Shown: positions 1-11,550, numbered from the stretch's first letter. The stretch: DNA of 64,000 nt from Phyto melanocephala (GCA_941918925.1 OW799234.1:81196997-81260996), one strand, 5' to 3'. Notes: generated from the sequence alone by a model not told the origin. Translations and numbers: made by a program.

Positions 1-1722
1 ATTCATCATTATCCATACATCATTGTAATTTTTCAATTTAAAACTATGTTTAGATTTTTCAAAATTTTTTTTGTACAATTCTTGAGAAATATGTAGTGTA
101 AAAACCTTTAACTTATTTTATATTACGAAAACCTTTTTATACTTCAGTAAGTCCACAACAGAATACATTTAAAAATTTTTAAGTAAAAAAGCAGTCAATT
201 TATGAAAATTATTTTAAAAATTTAAATGTACTTCCCAGAAAAAATCACTTAATCACCCATAAGCAGTTCCTTCTTATCGCCACATTTTTACTGCAATACA
301 TTTTCAGAGCTTAGTGTTTATATATAAAGTATTTTTCTTTTGAGGAATTAAAAAAAAAAAAAAACAAAAAATCATCTTCTTGACTTACTGCTTCACGTGC
401 AATATTTACCGTCCTCATATAGAAATTAATGCCTTTTGTGGGGCAGGCAGAGAGGATTTTCTATCCTTTGTTAATATTCGGTTTGCCAACACTTCAAAAA
501 CAAATATTTGCTGGGTTTTTTTTTTCCTTCCCGATTTACAATTCGTTTCAGATAGACGATAAATGGAATGAAAGACAATCATTTATATTGTTAAATCCCT
601 GGAGATACATACGTTTTGACTTACGTTACGTGCCTCATGCCACTATCACAAACGAGACTGACTATTGCGTATTGTTTTCTTTTTTGCATGAGTTTTCTAT
701 GTTGTTGTTAGATGTGCGTTTAACTGTAGTTGTTTTTGGTATTTTAAGTTGGCTTTATCTTTGTGCAAATTAAAATGATAAATCGTTACGTCAAAGTGAC
801 ACTTCAGCACTTTTTTAAACAACAAACAGCATTCCCCAAATCCAGCCACAAAGCCATGAACGAATTTGAACAAACAGAACTGGCACAACCCCCGTTCTTT
901 TCTTTTAACATAACATTTATAGTTTATATATTTTTTTTTTTTTTTTGTTTTGGTAAACAAATGATAACCTGCTTTTTTTAAGATCTAACAAAAAACGAAA
1001 AAGAGAATCCTTCAAAAGGAAAGCGATTCTTCTTTTTATTTATTGTTTCACTTGTTATTTGCGTTTGAGTATTTTTTTGTCTCTGTGTGGGTTTTTTTGA
1101 TTGGTCTTGTGGGTTCTTGTAAATGTTTGTGTATTGGTGAGTTTGAAAATTAATGTGGGTGGCTTATTTTGTACGTGTTTGTGCCGAATATTTTAAATTC
1201 TTTTGTATTTCATCATAATCAAATTCATTATAATGAATAATAATACAAAAATAAGATGAATACAAAAATATTTGCCCGCAAAGAATTGTCCTTTTTTGTC
1301 TACTTTGTCAAGTTGCCATAAGTAAGTGCCTCCAGACAGGTGTGTATTTTTGTGTGACTCTGTTTATGTCTCAACTGTAAATAATTTCAAATATAAAGAG
1401 ATTTTTTTTTGCCGGAGTTATCTTATCAAGAGTAAACAATTTGACATGTTTTTGTATTATTTTTTTAAAGAAGTAAAGAAGCATGAATATATACAAACTT
1501 ATATTAAAACGCATTTTGAATTGAAGGATAAATGCATAGGTTTTTATTTTTTAAATTTATAAGAAATATGCATAATAGGCTAGAAGCCAGCAACGGCGTA
1601 TATTTCTTTTTAGGAATATCTATATAACAAAAAAAAAAATTCAAAATTCAACATTTATTGTATTTCGGTTTGCAAAATTTGGAGCTCTAGAATTTAATTA
1701 ATTGCTTATTATTTTATTATTT
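1..1722. other. AT-rich non-coding stretch, no gene seen
   Basis: No recognisable protein, RNA or transposon end was found. The stretch contains homopolymer runs (A near 350-364, T near 931-947) and short chance open frames with low-complexity Phe/Lys/Ile composition, which are not convincing genes. Confidence 0.6.
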
Positions 1723-1837
1723 AACAAGTAAGAGCCCCATGTTCGACAATACGGAATCTTCTATACCCTTCACGCAGTTTATATCATCTTGTAATGACCA
1801 AAACTGACAATTATATGGTGCAACAGTAATCAAAACC
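1723..1837 (-). repeat. 3'-end fragment of a DINE-like element
   Basis: It begins with AACAAGTAAGAGC, followed by a degraded copy of the terminal hairpin and a ctATACCCTTCAC motif. This is the minus-strand form of the 3' end seen in at least eight other repeats of the window. The remainder is interrupted or lost at the neighbouring MITE. Confidence 0.55.
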
Positions 1838-2041
1838 TACCCAGCAAAATCTTTACTTACCTAGCAAGTTAGCAAGTAATATTGGAGATATACATAAGCT
1901 AGTTACTTTTCGACCGAATAACTACTTATTTTTGTTTGAGTTGTCCCAGAAATCATGATCATGACAGTAATAAAATATATAAAAATTATATTATAGGGCA
2001 TACTATAATATTTAAAAAGTTAATTTAAAGTTCACTGTTTA

Positions 2042-2920
2042 AACAAGTAAGAGCGCTATATTCGGCCGTGCCGAATCTTAAATACCCTTCACAACGTGTA
2101 GTCATGCAATAACAGTAGTTTGTATCACCATTCATCCCATGTGAAATACGTATGTATGTACAAACATATAAAAAACACACGTATATAAAAACATCCCATT
2201 GTAAAATTATAAATTTACGTATGTATGTAAAAAAAAATAAAAAAAAAATTTAAAAAAAAAAAAAAAAAAAATTTAAAAAAAAAATTAAAAAAAAAAATTA
2301 AAAAAAAAAAATTTAAAAAAAAAAGCAATTAAATAAATAATAAATATAAAACAAAAAAAATAAAAAAAAAAAATTTAAAAAAAAAATATAAAAAAAATAA
2401 TAAAAATATAAATAATATATTTAATAAAAAATAAAAAAAAAATAAAAAAAAATTTTAAAAAAAATTTTAAAAAAATATAAAAGAAATTTTTTTTGGCTCA
2501 GCTGGGATTTAATGCCACGGTTACTCTAACCAGTATACACGTTTATATGTATGTATGTATGTTGTTGTTGTAATGTTGTTTTTGTGAAAAAAAAATCGAG
2601 GTGGTCGTGGGTTTTCGCTCATATCTCAGGTGTTTATTTACCGATGTTTCTGATTTTCAGTACCGATCTACTCCCGAATATTTCTGATATTCTGATACCT
2701 CACCCGGGTCCAAGCGATGTCTGGGGGCTTCAAAAGGTTGATTTCATCATACACACGGACAGACGGTCAGACGGACTGACTGACAGAGCTTAATCGACTC
2801 CCCTATTCATAACCTTTCAGAAAATATATACTTAATGGGGTCGAAAATGAAAATTGTGGAAATTTCACACGGAATGACAAACCTATATATACCCTTTTTC
2901 ACTGTGTGAAGGGTATAAAA
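2042..2920 (-). mobile_element. DINE/INE-1-like non-autonomous element, family A
   Basis: Read on the minus strand, it starts with the hairpin around TATACCCTTCACAC...GTGAAAAAGGGTATA (about 2888-2920). It continues with the CCCCATAAAGTATATATT phrase, the CTGTC/CGTCTG tract (about 2755-2790) and a CCCAGCTGAGCC motif, then an A-rich tract (2225-2490 on the plus strand). It ends with a perfect hairpin TTCGGCACGGCCGAA (2061-2075) and the AAGTAAGAGC tail. Organisation and phrases match the INE-1/DINE class of Helentron-related elements in flies; the class is inferred. It lies inside the MITE at 1840-3068. Confidence 0.65.
2225..2490. repeat. A-rich low-complexity tract inside a DINE
   Basis: This is almost pure A/T, made of runs of A separated by TTT or T. 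It corresponds to the T-rich minisatellite tract of the related plus-strand copy at 45020-45400. Confidence 0.8.
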
Positions 2921-3682
2921 AAATATGTAAAAAGTATTTACGAAAGTCATAACCAATAGGCCATTACTCTGTATTTTAAAGTAATGATGTTGGTAACGAC
3001 CCCTCATTACTATGTAATCTATGAAGTAATGACAACCTATTACACAATTTCAAAAAGATTTTGCTGGGTATTTAGGAAGTCGATAGTTTGAATTTTTAAT
3101 TTACAATTTCTTCAGATATAATTTTTCGCCAATAGGTTTATTAGTAATTGACCCATTGAACCAAAATTTTCTGTAAATATGGTCAAAAGTATATATTTTA
3201 TATATAAATAACAAAGTTGCAAGACTGACAGCATCAACATCTGACTTTGTTGGTTTAAAAAAACAGAGGCAATCTTGTTCTTTCGATTATATGTCAGCTC
3301 GTAAAACGACCATATTATTGATTTTCAATAGCAAAAACCTTGAAAGCATATCTGATAAATCAATACCATACAAGTTTGGATAAATAGGGCTCTAGTCGAT
3401 AAAGTATGAGCAAGAAAATTTTTATTTTTTTAAATATTTATTCCAAAAACGAAAATCAGCTTCTAGACAACCGAGAGAGTCAACATTGGAATCATCTGAA
3501 AGGACTCGACTAGCGCAATATAACCAGTATAAAAAATTAAAATTCATGTTGGCCGTCTCTATAAAATGGCGGACAATAAATTTATATATCAGTCAAATCT
3601 GGTATTTTAAAATGTAACTTCTGGAACCACCTAAATATTGGTATCAAATGAAAGGTCTTGACCAGTAGAATACAGTAAATTA

Positions 3683-4330
3683 CACTAGGCAACAGCCATT
3701 TTGTTATTTGGTTCTAGCATACTTTTTCTCATGGATTTGGACCTACTGAACACGAAAATGAATTTTAAAAATTTTTCTGTCGATTGGTTTGCGAGATACA
3801 AATTTTTTAATTTTTTTTTTTTAATTTTTGGAGGTACACTTACTATTTTGAGCATATCTTTAGTCTTCTTTGACCTATTTTATCCTACTACTACTCAAAT
3901 TAAAGACAATTGAGCTGTCTACAACTTATTCTCAGAAAATTTTCAAATCGGGTTAGTAGTTTTGATGTTGGCGGCTTAAAAAGGTTAAAAAACTGTGTTT
4001 TTTTAGTAAAAATGTGGCTGAAAAATTCATATAAAAATTCATATAAAATATAAAACGCGATGTTAACAGCGATTTTAATTTTTTTACGTATAGCTGACAC
4101 TTTTCCAAAGAAAATAAGCTCTTACTTAACAAAATCTGATGACAAATGGCCGACTTATTATTTTTTTGGTAAACGACCGAAATTCCGCTATTTCACGATT
4201 TTTTGATTTTCATTATTTGCACAGCTTACCTACCCAACGCAAACGAATAAATACATTTGAACTTAATTTAAAATAAACAAATTAGTCTTCGTATATTATT
4301 TTTTAATTTATTTACAGCACTACATGCTCA
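3683..4330 (+). repeat. Left long terminal inverted repeat of the CMC element
   Basis: It is the reverse complement of 6261-6916. From the GTTCTAGCATAC block inward the arms differ at only a few positions. The outermost ~30 bp align less well because the right arm carries extra TTTGTTATTTG sequence. The inner limit is the TACATGCTCA block at 4321-4330. The short open frames in both arms (around 3900-4100 and 6491-6691) encode the same peptide only because the arms are copies, and are not treated as genes. Confidence 0.85.
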
Positions 4331-4435
4331 ATGTATCGCATAATTAGCTAAACTAACGAAATTAAACTAACTAATTAAATTAAGCAAATCAACGCACAAA
4401 AAAAATGAGTAAAAACAAAGATATAAGTGTACATT

Positions 4436-6162
4436 TTATGCCATGTGGAAAAACTGCTGACTTCTTCTTTGTTTTTTGTATTCGCTGCAATCGGTCTCAC
4501 GTATTAGGGTCCAAATATAGTCACCCATCATAGCCGTGTCATAGATGCCCTGATAGCGTCGTTCCATAGCCTTCAATTCCTGATGAAAGCGCTCGCCGTG
4601 TTCGTCGCTCACGTCTCCTAAATTCTCAGGGAAAAAATCCAAATGAGAATGCAGAAAGTGTATTTTAAGTGACATGTGCACTCCCATGGCTTCATAGTTC
4701 TTTACCAGATCCTCAACTATGTCCTTATAATTCGGGCTTTTGTTGTTTCCTAAAAAGTTTTCCACAACAAGCCTGAAGGAATTCCATGCTGCGGCTTCGA
4801 TGGGTGATAACAGCTTTGGGAATTTTTCATCTTTCAAAATTTTTTTTATCTCGGGTCCTGCGAAGACTCCTTCTTTAATTTTTGCCAGCGAAAGGTAAGG
4901 GAAAATTGACCGTAAATAGGCAAAAGCTTCACCTTCTTTGTCTAATTTTTTGGCAAAATTTTTAATCAAACCCAATTTTATGTGCAGCGGCGGAAGTATT
5001 ATATTTTCACGGTTCTCTATTAGTGGTTTGCGCTGAACATTCGCTTCTCCAACTACAGGTTTCGTTCGTACCGGCCATTTTTTTTTTATATAATGCTGAT
5101 CATCAGCGCGGCTATTCCAAAGGCACAGAAAACAGCAATGTCGCGTATAGCCTCCTTGGAGTCAGAATGGCCACAACTTTAAGGTCGGCGCATATTTTCC
5201 AATTGTATTTCCTATACTCTATGCATTTCAGCAAAATGTCCATAGTTTCATAGTTCTCCTTTGAATGAACCGCATGAGCAATAGGAACAGATGGCTTTTC
5301 ATTCCCATTATGTAAGAGAACTGCCTTCAAGCTCTCTTTGTTGCTGTCAATAAACAACCTCCATTCGTTGGGGTTGTGAATTTGGTGAAGCTCTTGGAAC
5401 AAGCCTGAAATGTCGCTGCAAAAACATATTTGGTCTTTCTTTGTATAAAATTTTGCATACTCCTTGTGACGGTTTCTGTACGCTGTTACTTTCACTTCTG
5501 AAGCCGCAAATCCACACTGTATCATCCGAGACGCAAAAAGTTCGGCTTTCTCCTTAGTGAGACCAAAATCGCGCACCAAATCGTTTAGTTCGGCCTGTGA
5601 CAGTAATTTTCGCTTTGCACCCGGCTCAAATTCGCTTGCATTTGACTCGGACTCTTCTTCTGACGATTCTGCTTTTTGAAGAGATGCACCAGGGCACACT
5701 GGATATGGCACATCATGCGAATGTGGTACTGGAAGCGCAAACGATCCCACTTGAGCGTAGTTCCATTTAAAAAATCTTCCTACCCCACTGTTTGTGGTGA
5801 GGCAAAAATAACAGTCTGTGGAATGGCATAGCGGCTTTTTCCACATCATTGGTGTATCGAATTTCATATGGCGGCTAAAATTAAAATAAATTACTATATT
5901 CGCTATGTATAATGTGTTTAAATAAAAATTCTTACCTTCCGCCAGCTGCCCAGTTGGTTAAGATTATATAGCAAAGATCACACAGCGACTTAGGTGTCCA
6001 TGGTTCTGTGATATTTGGTGAAATACCAAAATAATTCAAATAGTGCAATTGTACTGCTGGAGTAAACTTGTGTGCGTGATTTTTTTTTATAAACTGGCCA
6101 CAAACATTGCAGAAATTGTCTGGATCGTTCAAACACTCGAACACACGTAGTCTTTTACTCAT
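4436..6162 (-). pseudogene. CMC/Chapaev-like transposase, two exons, one frameshift
   Basis: This would be the cut-and-paste transposase of the surrounding element. Exon 1 (6162 to 5936) starts at an ATG in good context and encodes a Cys-rich N-terminus with FCNVCG and CDLCY, probably zinc-binding. A GT donor at 5935 and an AG acceptor at 5875 define a 61-nt intron, and joining them keeps the frame. Exon 2 runs to a stop at 4436. It shows DCYFCLT, a first candidate acidic residue in CADLKVV, a C-x2-C pair (CCFLC, about 5130-5145), PPLHIKLG (near 4980), FLHSH, and DEHGERFHQE near the C-terminus. The order D, C-x2-C, H..H, E is the CMC pattern. One extra base near 5160 breaks the frame between the two halves, and the downstream frame then stays open to the stop. 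Total length would be about 555 residues. The related proteins are widespread in arthropods and cnidarians as unnamed proteins. The family placement is inferred. Confidence 0.7.
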
Positions 6163-6260
6163 TGTCTTCCTTGCGTTTTCTAAATATTAACTTCTTTACA
6201 CTTTCACAGACAGTTTTGAAATGCAATTGATAACCGTGTCTCCTTATGTTTAAATATGTA

Positions 6261-6916
6261 TGAGCATGTAGTGCTGTAAATAAATTAAAAAATAATATAC
6301 GAAGACTAATTTGTTTATTTTAAATTAAGTTCAAATGTATTTATTCGTTTGCGTTGGGTAGGTAAGCTGTGCAAATAATGAAAATCAAAAAATCGTGAAA
6401 TAGCGGAATTTCGGTCGTTTACCAAAAAAATAATAAGTCGGCCATTTGTCATCAGATTTTGTTAAGTAAGAGCTTATTTTCTTTGGAAAAGTGTCAGCTA
6501 TACGTAAAAAAATTAAAATCGCTGTTAACATCGCGTTTTATATTTTATATGAATTTTTATATGAATTTTTCAGCCACATTTTTACTAAAAAAACCCAGTT
6601 TTTTAACCTTTTTAAGCCGCCAACATCAAAACTACTAACCCGATTTGAAAATTTTCTGAGAATAAGTTGTAGACAGCTCAATTGTCTTTAATTTGAGTAG
6701 TAGTAGGATAAAATAGGTCAAAGAAGACTAAAGATATGCTCAAAATAGTAAGTGTACCTCCAAAAATTAAAAAAAAAAATAAAAAATTTGTATCTCGCAA
6801 ACCAATCGACAGAAAAATTTTTAAAATTCATTTTCGTGTTCAGTAGGTCCAAATCCATGAGAAAAAGTATGCTAGAAACAAATAACAAACAAAAGTTTGT
6901 TATTTGTGACCTAGTG
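6261..6916 (-). repeat. Right long terminal inverted repeat of the CMC element
   Basis: It is the inverted copy of 3683-4330. It ends in CCTAGTG followed by the TTA duplication. Near the tip it carries a small extra palindrome of AAATAACAAAC/GTTTGTTATTT (about 6879-6906) absent from the left tip. Confidence 0.85.
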
Positions 6917-7176
6917 TTATGAAACGAAAAATTCAAGATTGCGGCAAATTATTTTACTAACCTCATCAGCATGGGTATCAAATGAAAGGGCTTGACTATT
7001 TAAATACAGTTGACTTAGTAAAAATTCAAAATCGAGGATGGCGTCGGAAATAATAAGGAAAAATTACGTATAACATAAAATCTCTGTTAAGCTACGATGT
7101 GGGATTATACCTATATGCATGATGGTGAAGGGTATTATCAGATTCGATACTGCCGAATATAGCACTCTTACTTGTT

Positions 7177-9231
7177 TAATCTATCCTTTTAATTTTATTT
7201 ATTTGTTTTGTTAAAATAAAATATGAAACTATTTTTATTGACAACAATATTTTTGAATTTCATTTATACAGTCATAATACACTGCTTTAATAAATTTAAT
7301 AAATTTTTTTAAATAATCTCTATCACAAAAAGTTACTTAACATTTAATGCTATTTTTTATCCATATGACAAATATTTAAAAAAGCTGTACAATTTAACTT
7401 AATGTGACATTCTAAGTAGGAATTAAGGTATTTGCTTTCAGTCAAAATAACAAAAAAAAGAAGAATCCTCTTGAATGCCAATGTAGATACTTAATAAAGC
7501 ATAATTTTATTTTCCCAAACAAATAGCAATGACTTTGTACAAGTGAAAATGATACCAAATGCTTATACTTATTCAAATCATAAACATACATACATATTTT
7601 ACTTTGCTTATAAAAAACATCCTAAATTAAAAAAAAAAAAAATATACAACTCACACTGTGTATTAAAGAAAAATAGAAGAAAGACTGCCAACATGTCCTG
7701 TTTATACTGTTGTGTTGTACCGACACATCCTGCAAATACCTGGATAAATAAATGTCATTATTGTTATTTGAAAAGAAAATAATGTCCAAAATAAAATAAA
7801 CTTTTTATCTTTTACATACAAAAAAAAAGGAAGAATAAAATTACTCCCCCACTCCCCCTAAAAAAAATAATAAAGTATCGTATGGCCAAAATCATCTTTT
7901 CTGATGGACAAACTGACACAAGAAAAAATTATTGTAACATCACATCTTTATCGGCTTTAGAGATGAGGGTGATTTCAGGATGACACTGTGTTTGTTGGTA
8001 GGTGTATATGTTGTTTAAACTAGGTTTTTAAAGTTATTTCTTATTTAACTTACAAGAATAAGTTTGGTGGGGAGTATGAAAACCATAATACCCTTGGTTG
8101 GAAATATTTTTTTTTTTTTTTTCAATTTTTAAATTCTTTAATGGGATTTACCTCAAAGATTTGTTTAGCATTAGAATAAATATTTATATATCAACTGTGT
8201 ATGTATAAGTGTATTATATATTTAATTGAAATTTCATAAAATACAACACACATGCCAGCAGTCAAATCATAAAAAGGTAAACCAGAAATATTGGAAAAAA
8301 AAAACTTGCAGAAGGTTCTTTTAGAATTTTTACATCTTAGTTTTATATTTAACACTAGAAAAACCAAGCTTTCACTTCATTTCAATTCAATAGCAAGATG
8401 GCCTTGCGGGGTTTAAAATAATGAATTAGTGCTTTTAAATATAAAATATTAGATGCAAGTGCTTTTGAGGTTTGTTTTTCTGTACACTACTAAACGTATA
8501 TTTGCATTAGATGAATATTTGATGAAATAATACTAACCACTAGAATGTATTTATTTCTGCTTCACTTAATAAATGTCAATTTAATTTAAAATTTTTCGAA
8601 TTTAAACCAATTGCAATATCAGTTCATCGTAATGAGTTTTCAAAGGCATATAACATAAAATGAAATAATTATTTATGAAAGATAATGGTTCCGCTTGCTC
8701 GAGCTAAGATTTTCCAGATGTAAACAAAGCTTAAGTTAACATAATTTATTAAGTATTTGAAGTTAAGCTAAAATACTTAGGTCAGAAACTGTAGGTTTTG
8801 TTAAAAAACAAACAAAACATGAATATTTTTCTGAATTTTAATACCGATTGGAAGAAGTTGTTCTTCATTTAAGTTTTTAATACGAGTAAAAAAAAAACTG
8901 CAATTTTTTCACTTAAACTTATGGGCTATATCTTTTTTTTAATTTTTTAGGTGGGCGTGGTACCGCCCACACAAATTGAACACATTTTATCATATATTTT
9001 GTGAACTATAGCAGGTATACCCTTCAAACTTTGTACGTGTTACTTTGATAACATTTTTATAATTTGAGAAAAATTGGATGGGATCTGAGGAGGGGGTATG
9101 GTGTCTCCCATGCAAAAAAAAAATACATTTGAAGTCATAGATAGGAAGCTATCAACGTTACTTAGTTGAAACTTTGTTCAAGCAATTTTTATGAAATACC
9201 TAAAGAATGGTGATATAATGGAGATGTGATG
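7177..9231. other. Non-coding stretch with one GC-box repeat remnant
   Basis: No gene was seen. A short island at about 8950-9110 carries the palindromic box GGGCGTGGTACCGCCC and a TATACCCTTC motif. It resembles internal modules of the Helitron/DINE repeats elsewhere in the window but has no recognisable ends. Confidence 0.5.
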
Positions 9232-10105
9232 TTTTTATATCGCCACCAAAAAATGGTGGGGGTATATTCACTTTGTCATTCCGTTTGTAAAACACCAAAA
9301 TATCCATTTTACACCCCATAAAGTATATATATTCTGAATCGGCGTTTCATTTAATGACGATCTAGCTGTGTCCGTCCGGCTGTCCATCTGTTGAAAGCAC
9401 GATGGAAAAAGTTAGGGGGCTCAAATTTTGCCAGAATATTTCTTAAACACAATGTTTATTTGCAATTTAAAATTGGAATATTAGGAATTGGAATACTAGG
9501 AAGTGAGTTATAGCTCGTAATAAAAGAGTAGGCCGAAAAAACCGTGTCCTTCCAACATCGAATAAACTGAAATTGTGTCCAAACGCATTAACGTAGAGTT
9601 ATGAAATTTTCTAAGTAAAATAAATATTTTTCCCCGAAAATTGCTTAAATCTATCAAAATATACGAAAATTAATATCGCGCAGTGTATTTTTCGGTATAT
9701 TTAAAATTTAAAACGAAATATAACTGACAATACAATTGCTGATGTACGATTCTGAAATTTTGCAACCATTGCTGTTTGTACTAACATAAAATAAATGTGA
9801 CACGCCCACCTCCCATATAACGCTTTATCTCAAATTCATATAATATCCCTATAAAAAAAGTTTTTGGAAGAATAAAGGACTATATTGAAATATCTAAGTT
9901 GAATTAATTAGCAAAAATTTTATTGACATGCCTACTTTATCGCCCACTTTCACTGAAAGACTAAATTTGGTACATATTTTAGTATAAAGAGATTATTCCA
10001 TGCGATTACTGTCAATAACAAAAAACTAAATTCTATACTAAAAAAGTACATCAAATTGGTGGAGTGTATAAAAGATTCGGCACAGAATATAGTGCTCTAA
10101 TTGTT
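9232..10105 (+). mobile_element. DINE-like element, family B, internally deleted
   Basis: The 5' end is a hairpin built from CGCCACC and GGTGGGGGTAT around an A run. Next come the CCCCATAAAGTATATATATT and CTGTCC/CCGTCCGG phrases and GCTCAAATTTTGCCAGAAT. The 3' end reads GATTCGGCACAGAATATAGTGCTCTAATTG, a damaged form of the common hairpin cap. At about 870 bp it is much shorter than the copies at 39809, 51053 and 59158, because it carries fewer internal repeats. Confidence 0.7.
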
Positions 10106-10254
10106 TTTAAGTTTACTACATACATACATACATATATGAGTCTTATTTTTAACAGCTTTTTTCTCAATAAATTTAAACATTAAATTCAATGATATTTTGA
10201 TTTTTCAAGTTTTGGTTTCAAAATTAGGCATTTTTTTTCAATTACTGTAATTAA

Positions 10255-11550
10255 CCCTTATGTGTGCGGCAAAAGTACTTGGGTACCTATATGGAATTTA
10301 CAAAGGAAACAAGCATTTTCGCACTTAATATCTATTTAAAACTTTGGCAACGTTGGCAGCAGGTATATTATTTATTTTTGTAGACTCCTTAAGGTGTGCA
10401 GCACATCATTTTAAATACTCTATATAAACAGTTTAATTCTTACATAAGATTTAATTTGAATTTAACAGCTTTTTCCCTGTATGTATATAAAAGCTGACGT
10501 TTTCAAATCATATTTAGTACTAATAAAAAGTTGGTGATTTCCCCCCAATTAGAATAAATACAAAATTTTATGCAGTATTTTGCTTAATATTAATAGTTTG
10601 ACTTATGTATCCTTTGAACGGCGAAGATAACTTATTTAATAAACGAAATTAATTCAAACTCGAGAGCAAGTTATAAAAGATTTAATTCTACTGACATTAA
10701 AAAAATACTAAGTGAATTAGAAAGCTATGAAGAAGATTTTGTCTGCTCTGATGGCGATGAAGAATATATTCCACCATTAAACGGCATAACATTAGAAGCC
10801 TCAGACACTGAAATGCAAATTCTATAGAAGTGAATGAAGATTCGTATGACTCAGTAGAAAGCGACGACTATGCGAATAATAAAGTTCAGACAAGAAGTGA
10901 ACTTTGTGCTAAAGACGGAACTTTGTGGACACTTAGACCATTTCCAATATCCCTGCACCTGCAGGTGCAGCCCAAAGATTTAAATTATCATCAGCAAAAG
11001 AAATTTTTAAAAGTATTTTATCGAGTGAAATTTGTGACATAATTTTTAGAGGAACAAACCGTAAAGGGCAGCAAATTACAACAGAATATAATACAAGAAA
11101 CGAAACAAACACAGAAAAAATATTTGTGCCTTTTAGTGAAGAAGAACTCAATGCTTTTCTCGGTATTTTGATTTACTCCGGTGTTCATGGCTTGCGATGC
11201 ACTTAACTCCTACCCTTTACATGGTCAACTGTATATCGGCAAACCACCACTTTTATTTATTTCTGCAGAGCCACTAACAATTTAAAAAAATACACTTACA
11301 GTGGCCGCATTTTCATATAAAACATGTACAGGTACCTGGGTACCTTGTTGCGCAGTTAAGGGTGTTAAGAGTAAATTGGTCTCTTACGCAAATTTCCACC
11401 AAAAATTTATAGTACGCTTGCAAAAAAAGTAAATCTTTTCAAAGTTAGTAGATGTCAAGAAATTTCAGGTATGAGTTTAAACAATTTCATTAAAAAAACT
11501 TTGATTGAAAACGCCAAAGGTACCCGGGTACCTAGGTGCGCACATAAGGG
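10255..11550 (+). mobile_element. piggyBac-like element relic with TTAA duplication
   Basis: The ends are CCCTTATGTG and CACATAAGGG, each bordered by TTAA (10251-10254 and 11551-11554), the hallmark of piggyBac insertion. Subterminal GGGTACC motifs occur at both ends. At 1.3 kb it is about half the size of an autonomous piggyBac element. It contains the N-terminal coding part of a transposase (10690-11205) but no catalytic core. A second copy of the right-end sequence (GGTACCTGGGTACC...AGTTAAGGG, 11331-11362) lies inside, suggesting a partial duplication or an older insertion. Confidence 0.75.
10690..11205 (+). pseudogene. piggyBac transposase, N-terminal fragment
   Basis: Reading through frameshifts and a stop gives an acidic N-terminus (SELESYEEDF, SDGDEEYIPP, then DSYDSVESDDY), the KDGTLWTLRPFPIS block, and EIFKSILSSEICDII followed by PFSEEELNAFLGILIYSGV. 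This order is that of the DDE_Tnp_1_7 family N-terminal domain: acidic region, then 'W...PFP', then 'EEL.AF.G.LI..G'. The segment ends at GLRCT and a stop, before the aspartates of the catalytic core. At least one stop (near 10826) and one frameshift (near 10950, close to an 18-bp palindrome) break it. The TTAA-flanked ends around it agree with the assignment. It is non-functional. Confidence 0.7.

Larger units (their letters stand above)
1840..3068. mobile_element. TA-flanked MITE, interrupted by a DINE
   Basis: The outer ends are inverted repeats: CCCAGCAAAATCTTT on the left and AAAGATTTTGCTGGG on the right, each bordered by TA (1838-1839 and 3069-3070). A DINE-like element at 2042-2920 sits inside, leaving about 350 bp of MITE. 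The same termini bound the element at 30412-31076. A TA target duplication fits the Tc1/mariner group, but no transposase is present, so the superfamily is inferred. Confidence 0.65.
3683..6916 (-). mobile_element. Nearly intact 3.2-kb DNA transposon, CMC (CACTA/Chapaev-like)
   Basis: The outermost bases are CACTAGG on the left and CCTAGTG on the right, each directly bordered by TTA (3680-3682 and 6917-6919), giving a 3-bp target duplication inside a family-C repeat. Long inverted repeats of about 650 bp (3683-4330 and 6261-6916) enclose a single minus-strand gene (4436-6162). CACTA-type termini, a 3-bp duplication and the transposase motifs together point to the CACTA/Mirage/Chapaev group, possibly Chapaev3-like. 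The group is inferred. The gene has one frameshift, so this copy is probably not autonomous. Confidence 0.75.
3071..7176 (+). mobile_element. DINE-like element, family C, split by a DNA transposon
   Basis: The right end reads GTGAAGGGTAT, a degraded ATTCG...GCCGAAT hairpin (about 7140-7158) and CACTCTTACTTGTTT, the shared 3' cap. Internally there are diverged ~190-bp tandem units containing GGTATCAAATGAAAGG and CTTGACnAGTAGAATACAGT (3480-3680, and 6960-7030 on the other side of the insertion). The same units, reversed, occur at 53806-54755 and 61657-62322. The left boundary is not clear. The Chapaev-like transposon at 3683-6916 interrupts one unit. Confidence 0.5.

Noticed and set aside
429..773. 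114-codon plus-strand frame near the start
   Set aside because: Phe-rich, with no recognisable domain, signal or splice context, and it overlaps other chance frames.
3900..4100. A 66-residue open frame repeated identically at 6491-6691
   Set aside because: Both are inside the two arms of the transposon's long inverted repeat. The identity reflects DNA copying, and the peptide has no recognisable features.
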